From CAZKAP01 sp964552195 (GTDB lineage: Bacteria; Bacteroidota; Bacteroidia; Flavobacteriales; Flavobacteriaceae): a stretch of 64,000 nucleotides of DNA. The translations under genes were made by a program, and so were the position numbers. Shown here one piece after another: positions 34,825 to 44,382 of this stretch. The first letter of the stretch is position 1. Each line of letters starts with the position of its first letter. The stretch covers positions 496,001 to 560,000 of the forward strand of contig CAZKFM010000001.1 of NCBI GenBank assembly GCA_964552195.1, in the 5' to 3' direction. The notes below the pieces were generated by a model. It was not told the DNA's origin, ran no database searches, and worked only from the letters and a program-made list of their open reading frames with translations.

Positions 34825-35988
34825 ATGATCAGTATAGACGAGGCTATAGCCATAATCGAGGGACAGGAGACGTCTGCAGAGGCTGTGGAATTGCCCTTGA
34901 GTGACACGCTGGGCCATGCCCTTTCGCAGGATATACAAGCGCCCTTCGATGTGCCGCTTTTTGACAATTCCATGGTAGACGGCTATGCGTTGTGTGGGGT
35001 GTCTGATGTTTATACTGTGGTAGGAGAGGTACAGGCGGGCTCGAGTCCCGGCAGAAGATTGAGCGATGGGGAGGCGATCAGAATATTTACCGGGGCTCCG
35101 GTACCCCAGGGCACCACCGCCGTTGCCATGCAGGAAATATCAGTCAGGGAAGGCGATGAACTCCGTTTGGCTGATGAGGTTGGTGAAGGCTCTGGAATTC
35201 GCGCCAGGGGTGGGCAGCTTAAAAAAGATCAGCTTGTATTCGAAAAGGGGTTTTGCCTGAACCCTCCCGCGCTGGGACTACTGGGTAGTCTGGGGCTGGA
35301 CCGGGTAGGGGTATTCCGCAAGCCTACGATTTCGCTGATCGTTACCGGAAACGAGCTGGTGGCTCCCGGTAAGCCCCTGCTTCCCGGTGAGATCTATGAA
35401 TCCAACAGTTATGCCCTATGGGGGGCGTTGCGCTCCTACGGTTTCGAGCTCAAAGACCGAAGGTCCGTGCCGGATAATCGCGATGCCACCCAACTCGCCA
35501 TAGGCGATGCCCTTCAGGGCTGTGATGTGCTACTGGTATCCGGTGGCATTTCGGTAGGTGAATACGATTACGTCAGGGCTTCCCTGCAGGCCAATGCAGT
35601 GGAGGAACAGTTCTATGGGGTTTTTCAAAAGCCCGGAAAACCGATGTACTTCGGACGGCAAGGAAGCAAATATGTATTTGCCCTTCCCGGGAATCCGGCC
35701 TCCTCGCTGACCTGCCTCTACGTCTATGTACTGCCCTTTCTCCAACGATTAAGTGGGGTGAAGCGTACTAGGCTCCAGCGGATCGAACTTCCCATTCGGC
35801 ACGACTATGTCAATGGCTTCAACCGTCCCGCTTTCCTCAAGGCACGCATAGAAAAGGGCAAGGTGTCCATCTTGGATGGACAGGGGTCTTCCATGCTGTG
35901 GACCATGGCCATGGGCAATGCCCTGGTTTATCTGAAGGAGCACACTTCTGTGGTTGCCGGGGATCGGGTATCTTGCCTGCTGATCTGA
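34825..35988 (+). CDS. moeA: Molybdopterin molybdotransferase MoeA
   Basis: 387 residues with the MoeA domain order: N-terminal ISIDEAIAIIEGQ, DIQAPFDVPLFDNSMVDGYA, FTGAPVPQGTTAVAMQE, the MoCF core LIVTGNELV then LLVSGGISVGEYDYV and FALPGNPASSLTCLYVYVLP, and a C-terminal beta-barrel. It inserts molybdate into adenylated molybdopterin. It follows moaA by 16 bases in the same operon. Confidence 0.95.
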   Translation: MISIDEAIAIIEGQETSAEAVELPLSDTLGHALSQDIQAPFDVPLFDNSMVDGYALCGVSDVYTVVGEVQAGSSPGRRLSDGEAIRIFTGAPVPQGTTAVAMQEISVREGDELRLADEVGEGSGIRARGGQLKKDQLVFEKGFCLNPPALGLLGSLGLDRVGVFRKPTISLIVTGNELVAPGKPLLPGEIYESNSYALWGALRSYGFELKDRRSVPDNRDATQLAIGDALQGCDVLLVSGGISVGEYDYVRASLQANAVEEQFYGVFQKPGKPMYFGRQGSKYVFALPGNPASSLTCLYVYVLPFLQRLSGVKRTRLQRIELPIRHDYVNGFNRPAFLKARIEKGKVSILDGQGSSMLWTMAMGNALVYLKEHTSVVAGDRVSCLLI

Positions 35989-35992
35989 AGTC

Positions 35993-36748
35993 ATGCCGGT
36001 CGAATACCTACCCATACTCTTTGCATTCATCGCCCTGCTTTACAGCTCCGTCGGATTTGGAGGAGGATCGAGCTACCTGGCACTGCTCAGTTTGTTTCTG
36101 ACGGAATTCTATGAAATCCGTTCAACGGCCCTCGTATTGAATGTCAGCGTGGTAACCGTGGGAACCCTTGGGCATATCCGCCACCGCGTCTTCGACTGGA
36201 AGCGCTTTTGGCCCTTCTTATTTTTGAGTATTCCCTGTGCCTATCTGGGTGCCCGCATACAGCTTTCCCAGAAGGAGTTCTTCCTAGTACTCGGTTCGGC
36301 TTTGTTGCTTTCCGGTCTGTTCATGGGAATTCGTTACGTATTGAGCTCCATGGTGTCCCGGCAGTTGCCCTATCCGGTCAAATTGCTTTTAGGGGGTGGT
36401 GTTGGGCTGCTGTCCGGAATATCCGGTATTGGCGGAGGCATCTTTCTATCCCCGACCCTGAATCTCGTACAATGGGCGAATCCCCGCGTAGTGGCCGCAC
36501 TGGCCTCGGTATTCATATTGGCTAACTCACTCGCGGGCCTGACGGGCCTCGCACTTTCGGATACCCTGATCATACGCGAAAAAACGATCGTTCCCCTCCT
36601 TATCGCCGTGGTTCTGGGAGGCACCGTAGGAAGCTATCTGTCTCACGGTCGAATCCGGATCAGATTCATCGGACTGCTAACTGCCCTGCTGGTGACTTAT
36701 GTAGGCCTGCGGTTGATCCTCTGGCACGGATTCGGCCTTCGGATCTGA
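35993..36748 (+). CDS. TSUP family membrane protein (sulfite exporter TauE/SafE-like)
   Basis: 251 residues with about eight membrane helices in two halves. Each half has a Gly-rich signature: GFGGGSSYLALLSL in the first and SGISGIGGGIFLSPTLNLV in the second, typical of TSUP transporters. The substrate is unknown; sulfite, sulfonate or another sulfur anion is usual for the family, and an oxoanion or sulfur link would suit the last position of a molybdenum-cofactor operon. It starts four bases after moeA and converges on the hydroxylase genes with a six-base gap. Confidence 0.85.
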   Translation: MPVEYLPILFAFIALLYSSVGFGGGSSYLALLSLFLTEFYEIRSTALVLNVSVVTVGTLGHIRHRVFDWKRFWPFLFLSIPCAYLGARIQLSQKEFFLVLGSALLLSGLFMGIRYVLSSMVSRQLPYPVKLLLGGGVGLLSGISGIGGGIFLSPTLNLVQWANPRVVAALASVFILANSLAGLTGLALSDTLIIREKTIVPLLIAVVLGGTVGSYLSHGRIRIRFIGLLTALLVTYVGLRLILWHGFGLRI

Positions 36749-36754
36749 CCTGAC

Positions 36755-38965
36755 CTAAACGGTAGCCTGCTTCATGGCGGTAATAAATGGCTGGCTGTAA
36801 AACCTTCGACCGGTAGCCTTGTAGAGTGCATTAGCCATGGCCCCTATGATAGGCGGAAGCGAGGGCTCACCGAGTCCGGTAGGATCTATGCCGTTGTCGA
36901 CAAAATGCGTCTCGATTTCCTTTGGGGCCTCGCTGTGACGGATCAGACGGTATTTGTCGAAGTTAACCTGCTCCGGCATGCCCTCATTGAAGGTCAGACC
37001 GCTGTACAGGGCATGTCCGATACCATCGACTATTCCCCCTTCAATCTGGTTTTTGGCGGCAATCGGATTGATCACTATGCCGCAATCTACGGCACACCAG
37101 ACCTTTTCAATAGTGGGCTTATCGTTCTCTACCGTGAGGTCCATAACCTGTGCCACATAGGAGTTGTGGCAGAAATAGGCCGAGACTCCCCGGGCTTTGC
37201 CCTGATTGTTATCCCAACCGGACTTTTCCCGTACCAGCCGGAGTACGCCGGCGTAACGTGCCGGATCGTAATCGTTTTGCTCCGGATTTCCTACGGGATT
37301 CTCCATAGCCCTATCGAACAGTTCGAGTCTGAAGTCTATGGGGTCCTTACCGGCAGCTTCGGCCACCTCGTCCATGAAGGACTGTTCGGCCCCTGCAATA
37401 AAATTGGATCTCGGCGCGCGCCATGCACCGGTGGTGACATTCGAGGCCAGTAGGTGTTTTTCGGCCAGATAGTTATCCACGGCCCCGGCCGGAAAGCGGT
37501 TTTCGAAAATGAGGGGGTCGTTCGTTCCTGCTCCCCTCACGTGCCAGGCGATCAGGTTGCCCTGCTCGTCCAGACCGGCCCTGTACTTCACCTTGTAGGA
37601 GGGGCGATAGGTTCCCTGTGCCATGTCGTCCTCACGGGTGTATACCAGTTTTACGGGTGCCTTCAGCTTTTGGGAGATCACTGCTGCTTCCACCGCAAAA
37701 GAACCGTATAACCGGCGACCGAATCCACCACCCTGTCGCGTCATCATCACATCGATCTTGTCCAGCGGCATGCCGAGCCTGGATTCCAGGGTCTTCTCCA
37801 GGAACTCCGGTGTTTGTATGGGTCCCAGGAGTTCAGCCTTCTCGTTCGTAACGTGGGCAAAGAAATTCATGGGTTCCATGGTATTATGTGCCAGGAACGG
37901 AGCACTGTAGGTGCGCTCCACGATTTTTGCTGCCCTGGCGAAGGCTGTCTCCACGTCCCCATCCGAGCGCGCGGGCTCTTCTGGTGCCTGACCCAGAAGC
38001 TCGCTGAGTTTTTCCTCGTGGTAGTAGGTGCTTTCCGGATCGGATTCCTGTTCCCACTGGGCCTTTATGGCCTTTTTGGCCTCCATGCACTCCCAGGTAC
38101 TATTACCTACGACAGCAATGAGCTCGGGTATTCCGCCGCTATCGGACCATTGGCGCTGAGTCCCTTCAGGATACACCTCCACAGGGAATGCATCCACGAT
38201 CCCCGGCATCGTCTTCACCGAGTCCAAATCCGCGGATTTCAATCGGCTGCCGAATACTGGCGGATGAATAATCATGGCCGTAAGCATGCCTTCCCGTTGC
38301 ACATCCAGTCCGAATAGCGGCTGCCCGGTTACGATCTTCTTGCCGTCCACATTTCTCTTGTCCGTTCCGATGATGGTATAATCAGACGGTTCCTTAAGTT
38401 CGATTTCCTCGGGCACTTCCATGCCCCCGGCCAGTGCTGCCATTTCACCGTAGCCGGCCGATTTTCCACTGGCTTCGTGAGTCAGTACACCTTCCGAAGA
38501 GGTGATTTCCGAAGTGGGAACCCCCCACTCTCTGGCCGCTGCCTGTTTCAGCATTTCACGCGCCGTTGCCCCGGCCATGCGCAGTCCGTCCCATCCCTGA
38601 CGTATGGACTGGCTGCCCCCTGCGAGCTGACGGGTAAAAATATCCGTGTTCAGTGGAGCCTGTTCCACTAGTACATTTCTCCAGGCAATATCGAGTTCCT
38701 CCGCTACGATCATGGGCATGGAAGTCTTGACATTCTGGCCGATTTCAGGATTGGGGGACATGATAGTGACCACCCCATTGTCCCCGATCTTCAGGAAACC
38801 GTTGATGTCGAACCACTCTTTGGGCATTTCCATTTCGGCCATGGCGGCGGCATCCCTGGGCTTGCAGGAATTCAGGAAACTAAAGCCTAGCACCAGGCCG
38901 CCTCCGGCCAGGCTGGTGTTCTTTATAAATGCGCGTCTTCCGATTTTGGTCTTGACAAGGGTCAT
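36755..38965 (-). CDS. Molybdenum hydroxylase large subunit, IorB-like (xanthine dehydrogenase family)
   Basis: 736 residues. A twin-arginine signal (GRRAFIKN, R10-R11, then a hydrophobic run) indicates folded export by Tat; SFLNSC at its end could be a poor lipobox. Cofactor-binding motifs include QGGGFGRRLYGSFAVE and TGAWRAPRSNFIAG. GLGEPSLPPIIGAMANAL carries the catalytic Glu. Length and order match isoquinoline 1-oxidoreductase beta subunits rather than three-part xanthine dehydrogenases. The product is likely a periplasmic aldehyde or N-heterocycle hydroxylase; the substrate is unknown. It is translated after the Fe-S subunit (19-base gap). Confidence 0.9.
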   Translation of the reverse strand: MTLVKTKIGRRAFIKNTSLAGGGLVLGFSFLNSCKPRDAAAMAEMEMPKEWFDINGFLKIGDNGVVTIMSPNPEIGQNVKTSMPMIVAEELDIAWRNVLVEQAPLNTDIFTRQLAGGSQSIRQGWDGLRMAGATAREMLKQAAAREWGVPTSEITSSEGVLTHEASGKSAGYGEMAALAGGMEVPEEIELKEPSDYTIIGTDKRNVDGKKIVTGQPLFGLDVQREGMLTAMIIHPPVFGSRLKSADLDSVKTMPGIVDAFPVEVYPEGTQRQWSDSGGIPELIAVVGNSTWECMEAKKAIKAQWEQESDPESTYYHEEKLSELLGQAPEEPARSDGDVETAFARAAKIVERTYSAPFLAHNTMEPMNFFAHVTNEKAELLGPIQTPEFLEKTLESRLGMPLDKIDVMMTRQGGGFGRRLYGSFAVEAAVISQKLKAPVKLVYTREDDMAQGTYRPSYKVKYRAGLDEQGNLIAWHVRGAGTNDPLIFENRFPAGAVDNYLAEKHLLASNVTTGAWRAPRSNFIAGAEQSFMDEVAEAAGKDPIDFRLELFDRAMENPVGNPEQNDYDPARYAGVLRLVREKSGWDNNQGKARGVSAYFCHNSYVAQVMDLTVENDKPTIEKVWCAVDCGIVINPIAAKNQIEGGIVDGIGHALYSGLTFNEGMPEQVNFDKYRLIRHSEAPKEIETHFVDNGIDPTGLGEPSLPPIIGAMANALYKATGRRFYSQPFITAMKQATV

Positions 38966-38984
38966 AGTCTGATTATTTGAGGGC

Positions 38985-39446
38985 TTAGGATTGGGATTCG
39001 GCAGCCAGCTTTACGGCCTTCTTGATGCGTACATAAGTTCCGCAACGGCAGATATTTCCGTTCATCGCCATTTCGATTTCCTCGTCACTGGGTGAGGGGT
39101 TGTTCTTGAGCAGGGCCGAGGCCGTCATAATCTGGCCCGCCTGACAATACCCGCACTGTGGAACGTCCACCTCGAGCCAGGCCTGTTGCACGGGGTGATC
39201 CCCGTTTTCGGATAGCCCTTCTATAGTCGTTATTTCGTTATTGCCAATGGAGGAAACCGGCAGCATACAGGATCGTGTGGCTATATCCCCTATATGGACC
39301 GTACAGGCCCCGCACTGAGCGATGCCGCAACCGTACTTGGTACCCACCAGGCTGAGGTGGTCCCGAAGAACCCACAAAAGCGGAGTATTGGGATCCACAT
39401 CGACCTCACGCTCTGTACCATTGACCTTGAGTTTGAAAATTGCCAT
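38985..39446 (-). CDS. (2Fe-2S)-binding small subunit of molybdenum hydroxylase, IorA-like
   Basis: 153 residues with two 2Fe-2S clusters: plant-type CGIAQCGACTVHIG plus a distal Cys (SC at ~68), then CGYCQAGQIM and CRCGTYVRIK. This is the standard small subunit. It has no signal peptide of its own and would be carried out with the Tat-targeted large subunit. No FAD subunit gene is adjacent, so electrons probably pass to a membrane cytochrome or another acceptor. Confidence 0.94.
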   Translation of the reverse strand: MAIFKLKVNGTEREVDVDPNTPLLWVLRDHLSLVGTKYGCGIAQCGACTVHIGDIATRSCMLPVSSIGNNEITTIEGLSENGDHPVQQAWLEVDVPQCGYCQAGQIMTASALLKNNPSPSDEEIEMAMNGNICRCGTYVRIKKAVKLAAESQS

Positions 39447-39476
39447 GTTACTGAAATTTAGCTCTGCGCGGAAGTT

Positions 39477-39484
39477 TACTTTTG
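39477..39484 (+). promoter_or_regulatory. Putative -7 element TACTTTTG upstream of the DUF1801 gene
   Basis: Exact TAnnTTTG match in the divergent region between the Fe-S subunit gene and the DUF1801 gene. It would give a 5' leader of roughly 75 bases. Confidence 0.35.
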
Positions 39485-39563
39485 CGCCCTACATAATTAA
39501 ACAAAATTCGGGTAAGTCTTATTAATTTGGCATTGAAATTCGGATCCTTTTGCGAATTGCATA

Positions 39564-39968
39564 ATGGATAAGGCCGGTTGCAGTATGAATGAAGTAGAGG
39601 ATTATATCTACAGACACGAAGGCGAACAGCGGGCCGTGTTGCTCTATTTGGATCAGCTGTTCACCCGTACCCTGAACCTGAAATCCAGGCTCCGGTATCG
39701 CATTCCATTTTACGACGGCCAGAGCTGGATTTGCTACCTGAATCCCTTGAAGAAAGGTGCTGTGGAGCTGGCCTTTATCAGAGGAAATGAGCTCTCCAAC
39801 GCACAGGGCCTGCTCGAGGCCAGGGGAAGAAAACAGGTGCGGGGTCTGATCCTCGACCGGGTGTCCGACATACCCGAGGACCTCCTATATGAAGTCATTC
39901 AGGAGGCGATACTGCTGGATGAAAAAAGGCCCTACACTGGGCCTCGAAAAAAAGCGGGGAAAGTTTAA
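39564..39968 (+). CDS. DUF1801 domain protein
   Basis: 134 residues (127 if the ATG at 39585, MNEVEDYIYRHEGEQ, is used; I cannot separate the two). LKSRLRYRIPFYDGQSWICY and VELAFIRGNELSNAQGLLEA match DUF1801, a small YdhG-like alpha/beta fold of unknown function. The basic C-terminus overlaps the convergent ATPase gene by four bases. Confidence 0.8.
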   Translation: MDKAGCSMNEVEDYIYRHEGEQRAVLLYLDQLFTRTLNLKSRLRYRIPFYDGQSWICYLNPLKKGAVELAFIRGNELSNAQGLLEARGRKQVRGLILDRVSDIPEDLLYEVIQEAILLDEKRPYTGPRKKAGKV

Positions 39969-40645
39969 TTCAGTAGCCGCCCATCGACCAGTTCCAGTAC
40001 CCGGTCGCTATTCTGGGCAAATTCCTCGTCGTGCGTGACGGCTATGATGGTTTGTCCTCTTTCGGCAGCCAGTTCCCGGAATACATCGAAAACGATACCG
40101 GTGTTGACCGAATCCAGGTTTCCGGTAGGCTCGTCTCCCATGATAATCGCGGGTTCGTTGATAAGGGCACGGGCAATAGCGACCCGTTGCTGCTGACCGC
40201 CCGAGAGTTTATTGGCCGGTTTCAGGGCCTGATCTACGATTCCCAGGGCCTTTAGGTTGTTATAGGCATCCGTTTCTATTTCTTCCCGGGTTTTGCGACC
40301 CAGTTTTAGAGCGGGTAACATGATGTTATCCAAAGCACTGAATTCAGGAAGCAGGTAGTGGAACTGAAATACGAACCCGATATGTGCATTGCGGAAAGCC
40401 GCCAGCTGATTCTGACTTTGCCCACTGAGCAGTTGACCATTAATCTCCAATCGGCCTTCGTAATCGGTGTCCATGGTGGAGAGAACATAAAGCAGGGTAG
40501 ACTTACCTGAACCGGATTTGCCGATCAGGGAAAGGAATTCGCCTTTTGCTACATCGAAACTGATGTCCTTCAGTACCTGAAAAGTCTGGGGCTCGTAAAA
40601 ATACTTATCGATGCCTTTTACGCTAAGTGCGGGAGTAGATATCAT
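39965..40645 (-). CDS. ABC transporter ATP-binding protein, LolD/MacB type
   Basis: 226 residues. Walker A is GKSGSGKST, the signature LSGGQQQRVAIARALINEP, and Walker B MGDEPTGNLD, with the YLLPEFSALDNIMLP stretch typical of the LolD/MacB/FtsE group. It pairs with the permease encoded four bases upstream. The fourth gene of the export operon 44309 to 39965. Confidence 0.93.
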   Translation of the reverse strand: MISTPALSVKGIDKYFYEPQTFQVLKDISFDVAKGEFLSLIGKSGSGKSTLLYVLSTMDTDYEGRLEINGQLLSGQSQNQLAAFRNAHIGFVFQFHYLLPEFSALDNIMLPALKLGRKTREEIETDAYNNLKALGIVDQALKPANKLSGGQQQRVAIARALINEPAIIMGDEPTGNLDSVNTGIVFDVFRELAAERGQTIIAVTHDEEFAQNSDRVLELVDGRLLN

Positions 40646-40649
40646 ATTA

Positions 40650-41894
40650 TTATCCTCTTATGATGGAAACCGGATCGACCTCGGAGGCCTTCTTGGCGGG
40701 GAGGTAACCGGCAATGAATGTGGTAAGCAGGCCGAAAATGAAGGCCAGCACGTAGTCGCGGGTCCGGTACACCACAGGGAGCGTCTCCAGCGGGCCGAGT
40801 TCGAAGGGTATCTGACCGATGATCAGGGAAATCACCAAACCCAGTATCACGCCTGCGATCCCCCCCAATATGCCGATAAATACGGACTGTAACAGGAATA
40901 TTTGCACGATGTCATTGCCCTGGAACCCCATGGCCTTGAGGATGGCGATTTCCTTGATTTTTTCGTTGACCGTCATGTTCATGATGTTGTAAATACCAAA
41001 ACCTGCGACGATCAATATGGTCAGTGATACGGCCAGAGCGATTATGTTCCTGAGCTCATTGGCCGCGTCCAATTGTCCGTTGGCTTCCTGCCAGGCCTCC
41101 GTCTTATAGGGGAGGAGCTTATCGTAGCGCGAGGCGAAGGCCTCGGCCTTGGCGAAGTCTTTGAGATTGATCATCAGATCGGTCACGTAGCCCTGATTCT
41201 TCGACTCCAGCTGCCGTGCAGTTCCGATGCGTACATAGGCTTTACTGTTGTCGACTCCGGCCAGGGTAGTCTCCAGGATTCCGATGACTTTGAAGTTTTT
41301 ATTTACCCCGTCACCCGTCTGTACGCGGACGTTATCGCCATAACCCAGGCCCAGTTTGCTCGCCAGGCCGATCCCCAAGATAATGCCATCGCCACGGTAC
41401 TGCAAATCGTCCCAGTGGCCTTCCACCATGTACTGGCTGGTGCCAAAGAGTTGGTCTTCCCTGGCTACCTCTATACCGGAGAGTGTGCCGTTCTTCCGGG
41501 TTGCGCCGTTCCTGAAGAATACATTGAGGTTAACCTGACCGGCAAAACAATCCAGCTCAGGGTCCTGGGCGAAGACATCCGCTATGACCGCGGAATTCTT
41601 GATGCCCTCGGTGTATTGAATAATCCGGGTATTACGTATGTTAAATGCCGTTTCTTTGGGATAGACCCGGTCCAGGAATTTCGATCGGTCCTGGGGCAGA
41701 TCGTTGTATATACGTACATGGGCCAGGGTGCTGAACGCCATTTCGGTCTGCGTTTCGTTTACTCCGGACATGAAGCCATTCATGAAAATGTACATGGAAA
41801 TCCCGAAGGTCACGCTCAGTGTCGCGACCAGGGTTTGCTTCACCCGGGATGTGAGGTGGGTGACGGCGATTTTCGTATTGGGACTCTGCTTCAT
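40650..41894 (-). CDS. ABC transporter permease, FtsX/MacB-LolE type
   Basis: 414 residues: one N-terminal membrane helix (about residues 20-42), a large periplasmic domain, and three C-terminal helices with FGIYNIMNMTVNEKIKEIAI then LKAMGF and VDPVSIIRG at the end, the FtsX-domain pattern. With the ATPase, adaptor and TolC it would form a MacAB-TolC-like machine that pushes substrates from the periplasm across the outer membrane. It follows the adaptor gene by four bases. Confidence 0.9.
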   Translation of the reverse strand: MKQSPNTKIAVTHLTSRVKQTLVATLSVTFGISMYIFMNGFMSGVNETQTEMAFSTLAHVRIYNDLPQDRSKFLDRVYPKETAFNIRNTRIIQYTEGIKNSAVIADVFAQDPELDCFAGQVNLNVFFRNGATRKNGTLSGIEVAREDQLFGTSQYMVEGHWDDLQYRGDGIILGIGLASKLGLGYGDNVRVQTGDGVNKNFKVIGILETTLAGVDNSKAYVRIGTARQLESKNQGYVTDLMINLKDFAKAEAFASRYDKLLPYKTEAWQEANGQLDAANELRNIIALAVSLTILIVAGFGIYNIMNMTVNEKIKEIAILKAMGFQGNDIVQIFLLQSVFIGILGGIAGVILGLVISLIIGQIPFELGPLETLPVVYRTRDYVLAFIFGLLTTFIAGYLPAKKASEVDPVSIIRG

Positions 41895-41898
41895 CTCA

Positions 41899-42996
41899 CT
41901 AATCTTCTGGAAGTATTACCCGCTGGTTCTCGTCAATTCCTCCCGTAATCTCCACCCATTTCAGGTTGCGGATACCCACCTCTACCGGTACCTTCCTGCC
42001 ACCCCGGAGCAGTACACTGTCTCCATCGACCAGATAGGCCGTGGGAAGGGTCAGCGCGTCTTTTTTCTCGCCCACCACTATATTGGCCTGTAACTGCGTA
42101 TATGGAAAGAGTTTCTCCGGACGCTGCGTGAATTCGGCCTCAGCAACAAAAGACTGTTCAACCTCATCGAAAGCCGGATATATTTTGCTAATCTGCGCCT
42201 CATAAACCCGGGAAAGGTCGGTGTTGAGCGAGATCCATGCTTTCTGACCGATTTCGAGCCAGCTGATATCCTCTTCCGCGATGAAGAGTTTGATCCTTAT
42301 GCCGCCCCCGCCCACTTTGGCAACGGGCATGCCTCGTCGAACCAGTTCTCCCTCCTGTTCCAGTACGCTGAGTACCCGACCGTCTATGGCCGAAGTCATG
42401 GTATGTTCACTGTTGTTCACCCGCTGTACGGCGAGTTGAGCGGAGGAGTTCTCCAGGTTAAGCCTGAGGTCGGCCTGCAGGTCCTCCAGAGCTCGTTCGG
42501 CGATGGCCAGGTTGCGTCTGGAATTTTCGTACTGAGTGTTAATCCGATCGAAATCCGCCTGGGAAACGGCCCCGGTCCCGACGAGGGCCTGGTATCGCTG
42601 ATAATTCTTCTGATCCGCTTCGAATTGAATCCGGGCCTGCTCCACCTGAAGTCTCGCCTGGGTGAGCTGGGGCGAATCCGGACGAACCTTGGCGCGGGCG
42701 TATTCGTAATTTGCCTGGGCGTTTTCCAGCTGTTCGTTTTGTGCCTCGCTGGAAAGTACGAACAGGGCCTGACCCGCACGGATGGAGTCCCCTTCTTCCA
42801 CATACGATTCGATCAGGAATCCGTCGGCATTGGCCGTGACCAGGTATTCGTGATCGGTAATCAATTGCCCGCTGGCAAAGACCGCATTGACGATGTCCTG
42901 GCGAGTCGGAGAAGTACTGCCGTTTGGATGGCAACCCAAGGCCAGCAAGCCGATGGCACCCAGAGTAAGGATGATGACTGTAATTCTGATTTTCAT
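41899..42996 (-). CDS. HlyD-like periplasmic adaptor lipoprotein (MacA type)
   Basis: 365 residues with a lipoprotein signal (LLALGC, Cys22). The barrel-sandwich halves VTANADGFLIESYVEEGDSI and MTSAIDGRVLSVLEQEGELV flank a long coiled-coil hairpin (residues ~75-175), followed by a beta-barrel. This is the adaptor for the MacB-like pump and TolC channel. Its start overlaps the TolC stop (ATGA at 42993-42996). Confidence 0.92.
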   Translation of the reverse strand: MKIRITVIILTLGAIGLLALGCHPNGSTSPTRQDIVNAVFASGQLITDHEYLVTANADGFLIESYVEEGDSIRAGQALFVLSSEAQNEQLENAQANYEYARAKVRPDSPQLTQARLQVEQARIQFEADQKNYQRYQALVGTGAVSQADFDRINTQYENSRRNLAIAERALEDLQADLRLNLENSSAQLAVQRVNNSEHTMTSAIDGRVLSVLEQEGELVRRGMPVAKVGGGGIRIKLFIAEEDISWLEIGQKAWISLNTDLSRVYEAQISKIYPAFDEVEQSFVAEAEFTQRPEKLFPYTQLQANIVVGEKKDALTLPTAYLVDGDSVLLRGGRKVPVEVGIRNLKWVEITGGIDENQRVILPED

Positions 42997-44309
42997 GATG
43001 GGTTTCTTGAACGTATGGTGGCGTAGTAGTTACTTAAGGTAGTAAGGGCATTCAGGTACTGGTTTTCGGCCCTGATCTGGTCTTCCAGGACACTCAGGTA
43101 CTGGTCGAGCCCTATAAGTCCCTGATCGTACTTCTGAAGACTGAGTTCGGCATTCTCCCGATATAGTTCATAGGTATCCAAGGCAATAGCGGTGCTTGCC
43201 TGGCTCTGCGTATAGTTGTAGAGAAGAATGCGATCGGCGTACTGATTCTCCATGCTATGGGATTCGAGTTGTTGTTCGGATATCTCTCGCTCGAGTGTGG
43301 CACTCTTTACCTGGTTTCTGTTCCGGAACCCACTGAAGATGGGTACGTTCAGGCTGAGCCCGATATAGGTATTGCCAAACCATTGGTCGGATTCGAAGGA
43401 GAGTCCGAAATCATCCCGGAATTGCTGCTGCCCGATGTAGGAGTACAAGGTGAGTTTGGGCAAGTCTGCCGCCTTTTGCATTTTGACTCCCCATTCTGAG
43501 AGTTCCAGCTGGGATCGGCTCAGTTCCAGTTCCTTGTTCTCGCCGAGTTCGCCTACAACTTCCTGAAAGGCTTCTGGCCTTAGTTGTTCGCTGAGTTGGA
43601 GGGGTTCTTCCTGGGGTATGCCGAGGGTGAACCGGAGCATCATTCGATATTCATTGAGCAATCGTTCGGTTTGTATGCGGTTGGCCTGGGCATTATTGGC
43701 CAGTATGTGGGACTGGTTGTCGGTGGCCTGATCGATTAGCCCCTGTTTCTGGCGGAGTTTCGATAGGTTGCGTATCCTCAAAGTCAGTTCGACGTCCTCG
43801 GTATGGAGCCGAAGGGCCTCCTCAGCGATGAGTATGCCGTAGTAGTAATACGCTACCTGCTGGGTGAGCTGCTGACGGAATACCTCATTTCGGGCCGACT
43901 GGTAGTTCAGGTCGCTCTCGGCCATTTTGGCCTGCATACGGGATTGCCAGTCGAACAAAGATTTCGAGATGCTGATCCCAGCGTTGAAGGCATAACGCTG
44001 ACCGAATTGCGTCTCCACGACCTGACCGGGCTGTCCGAAGATCTCTCCAGGCACCAGCGTGGTGGGCAGAGTCCGGTTGTCCTGCCCCGAGATCGTACTG
44101 GAAATATTCAGCATTCGGTACGAGCGGGCGGCTTTCCAATCCGCCTCGGCCTTTTTCATGTTTTTCTCGTATACCTCGATATCGGGATTGTACTCGAAGG
44201 CCAGGACAAGAGCCGTTTCGAGCGATCCGATGGTCCGTGTCGGCTCCTGGCCCTGGCCAAAATGGGTCAGGGTGAGCAGCACCAGGAACAGGACGTGTTT
44301 TGCATGCAT
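42993..44309 (-). CDS. TolC family outer-membrane channel
   Basis: 438 residues with a signal peptide (about MHAKHVLFLVLLTLTHFGQG). Two OEP repeats are visible: IGSLETALVLAFEYNPDIEV begins the first, and LNVPIFSGFRNRNQVKSATL with a long helix follows in the second. It is the first gene of the four-gene export operon. Upstream on its strand is TACCTTTA, one base off the TAnnTTTG element. Confidence 0.9.
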   Translation of the reverse strand: MHAKHVLFLVLLTLTHFGQGQEPTRTIGSLETALVLAFEYNPDIEVYEKNMKKAEADWKAARSYRMLNISSTISGQDNRTLPTTLVPGEIFGQPGQVVETQFGQRYAFNAGISISKSLFDWQSRMQAKMAESDLNYQSARNEVFRQQLTQQVAYYYYGILIAEEALRLHTEDVELTLRIRNLSKLRQKQGLIDQATDNQSHILANNAQANRIQTERLLNEYRMMLRFTLGIPQEEPLQLSEQLRPEAFQEVVGELGENKELELSRSQLELSEWGVKMQKAADLPKLTLYSYIGQQQFRDDFGLSFESDQWFGNTYIGLSLNVPIFSGFRNRNQVKSATLEREISEQQLESHSMENQYADRILLYNYTQSQASTAIALDTYELYRENAELSLQKYDQGLIGLDQYLSVLEDQIRAENQYLNALTTLSNYYATIRSRNPS

Positions 44310-44382
44310 AATGTTTGTTTTAGGTGAGGAAGTGATAAGGCTTACCTAAAGGTATTGCGTTCTTCCTGAGACTCATAGCCTA

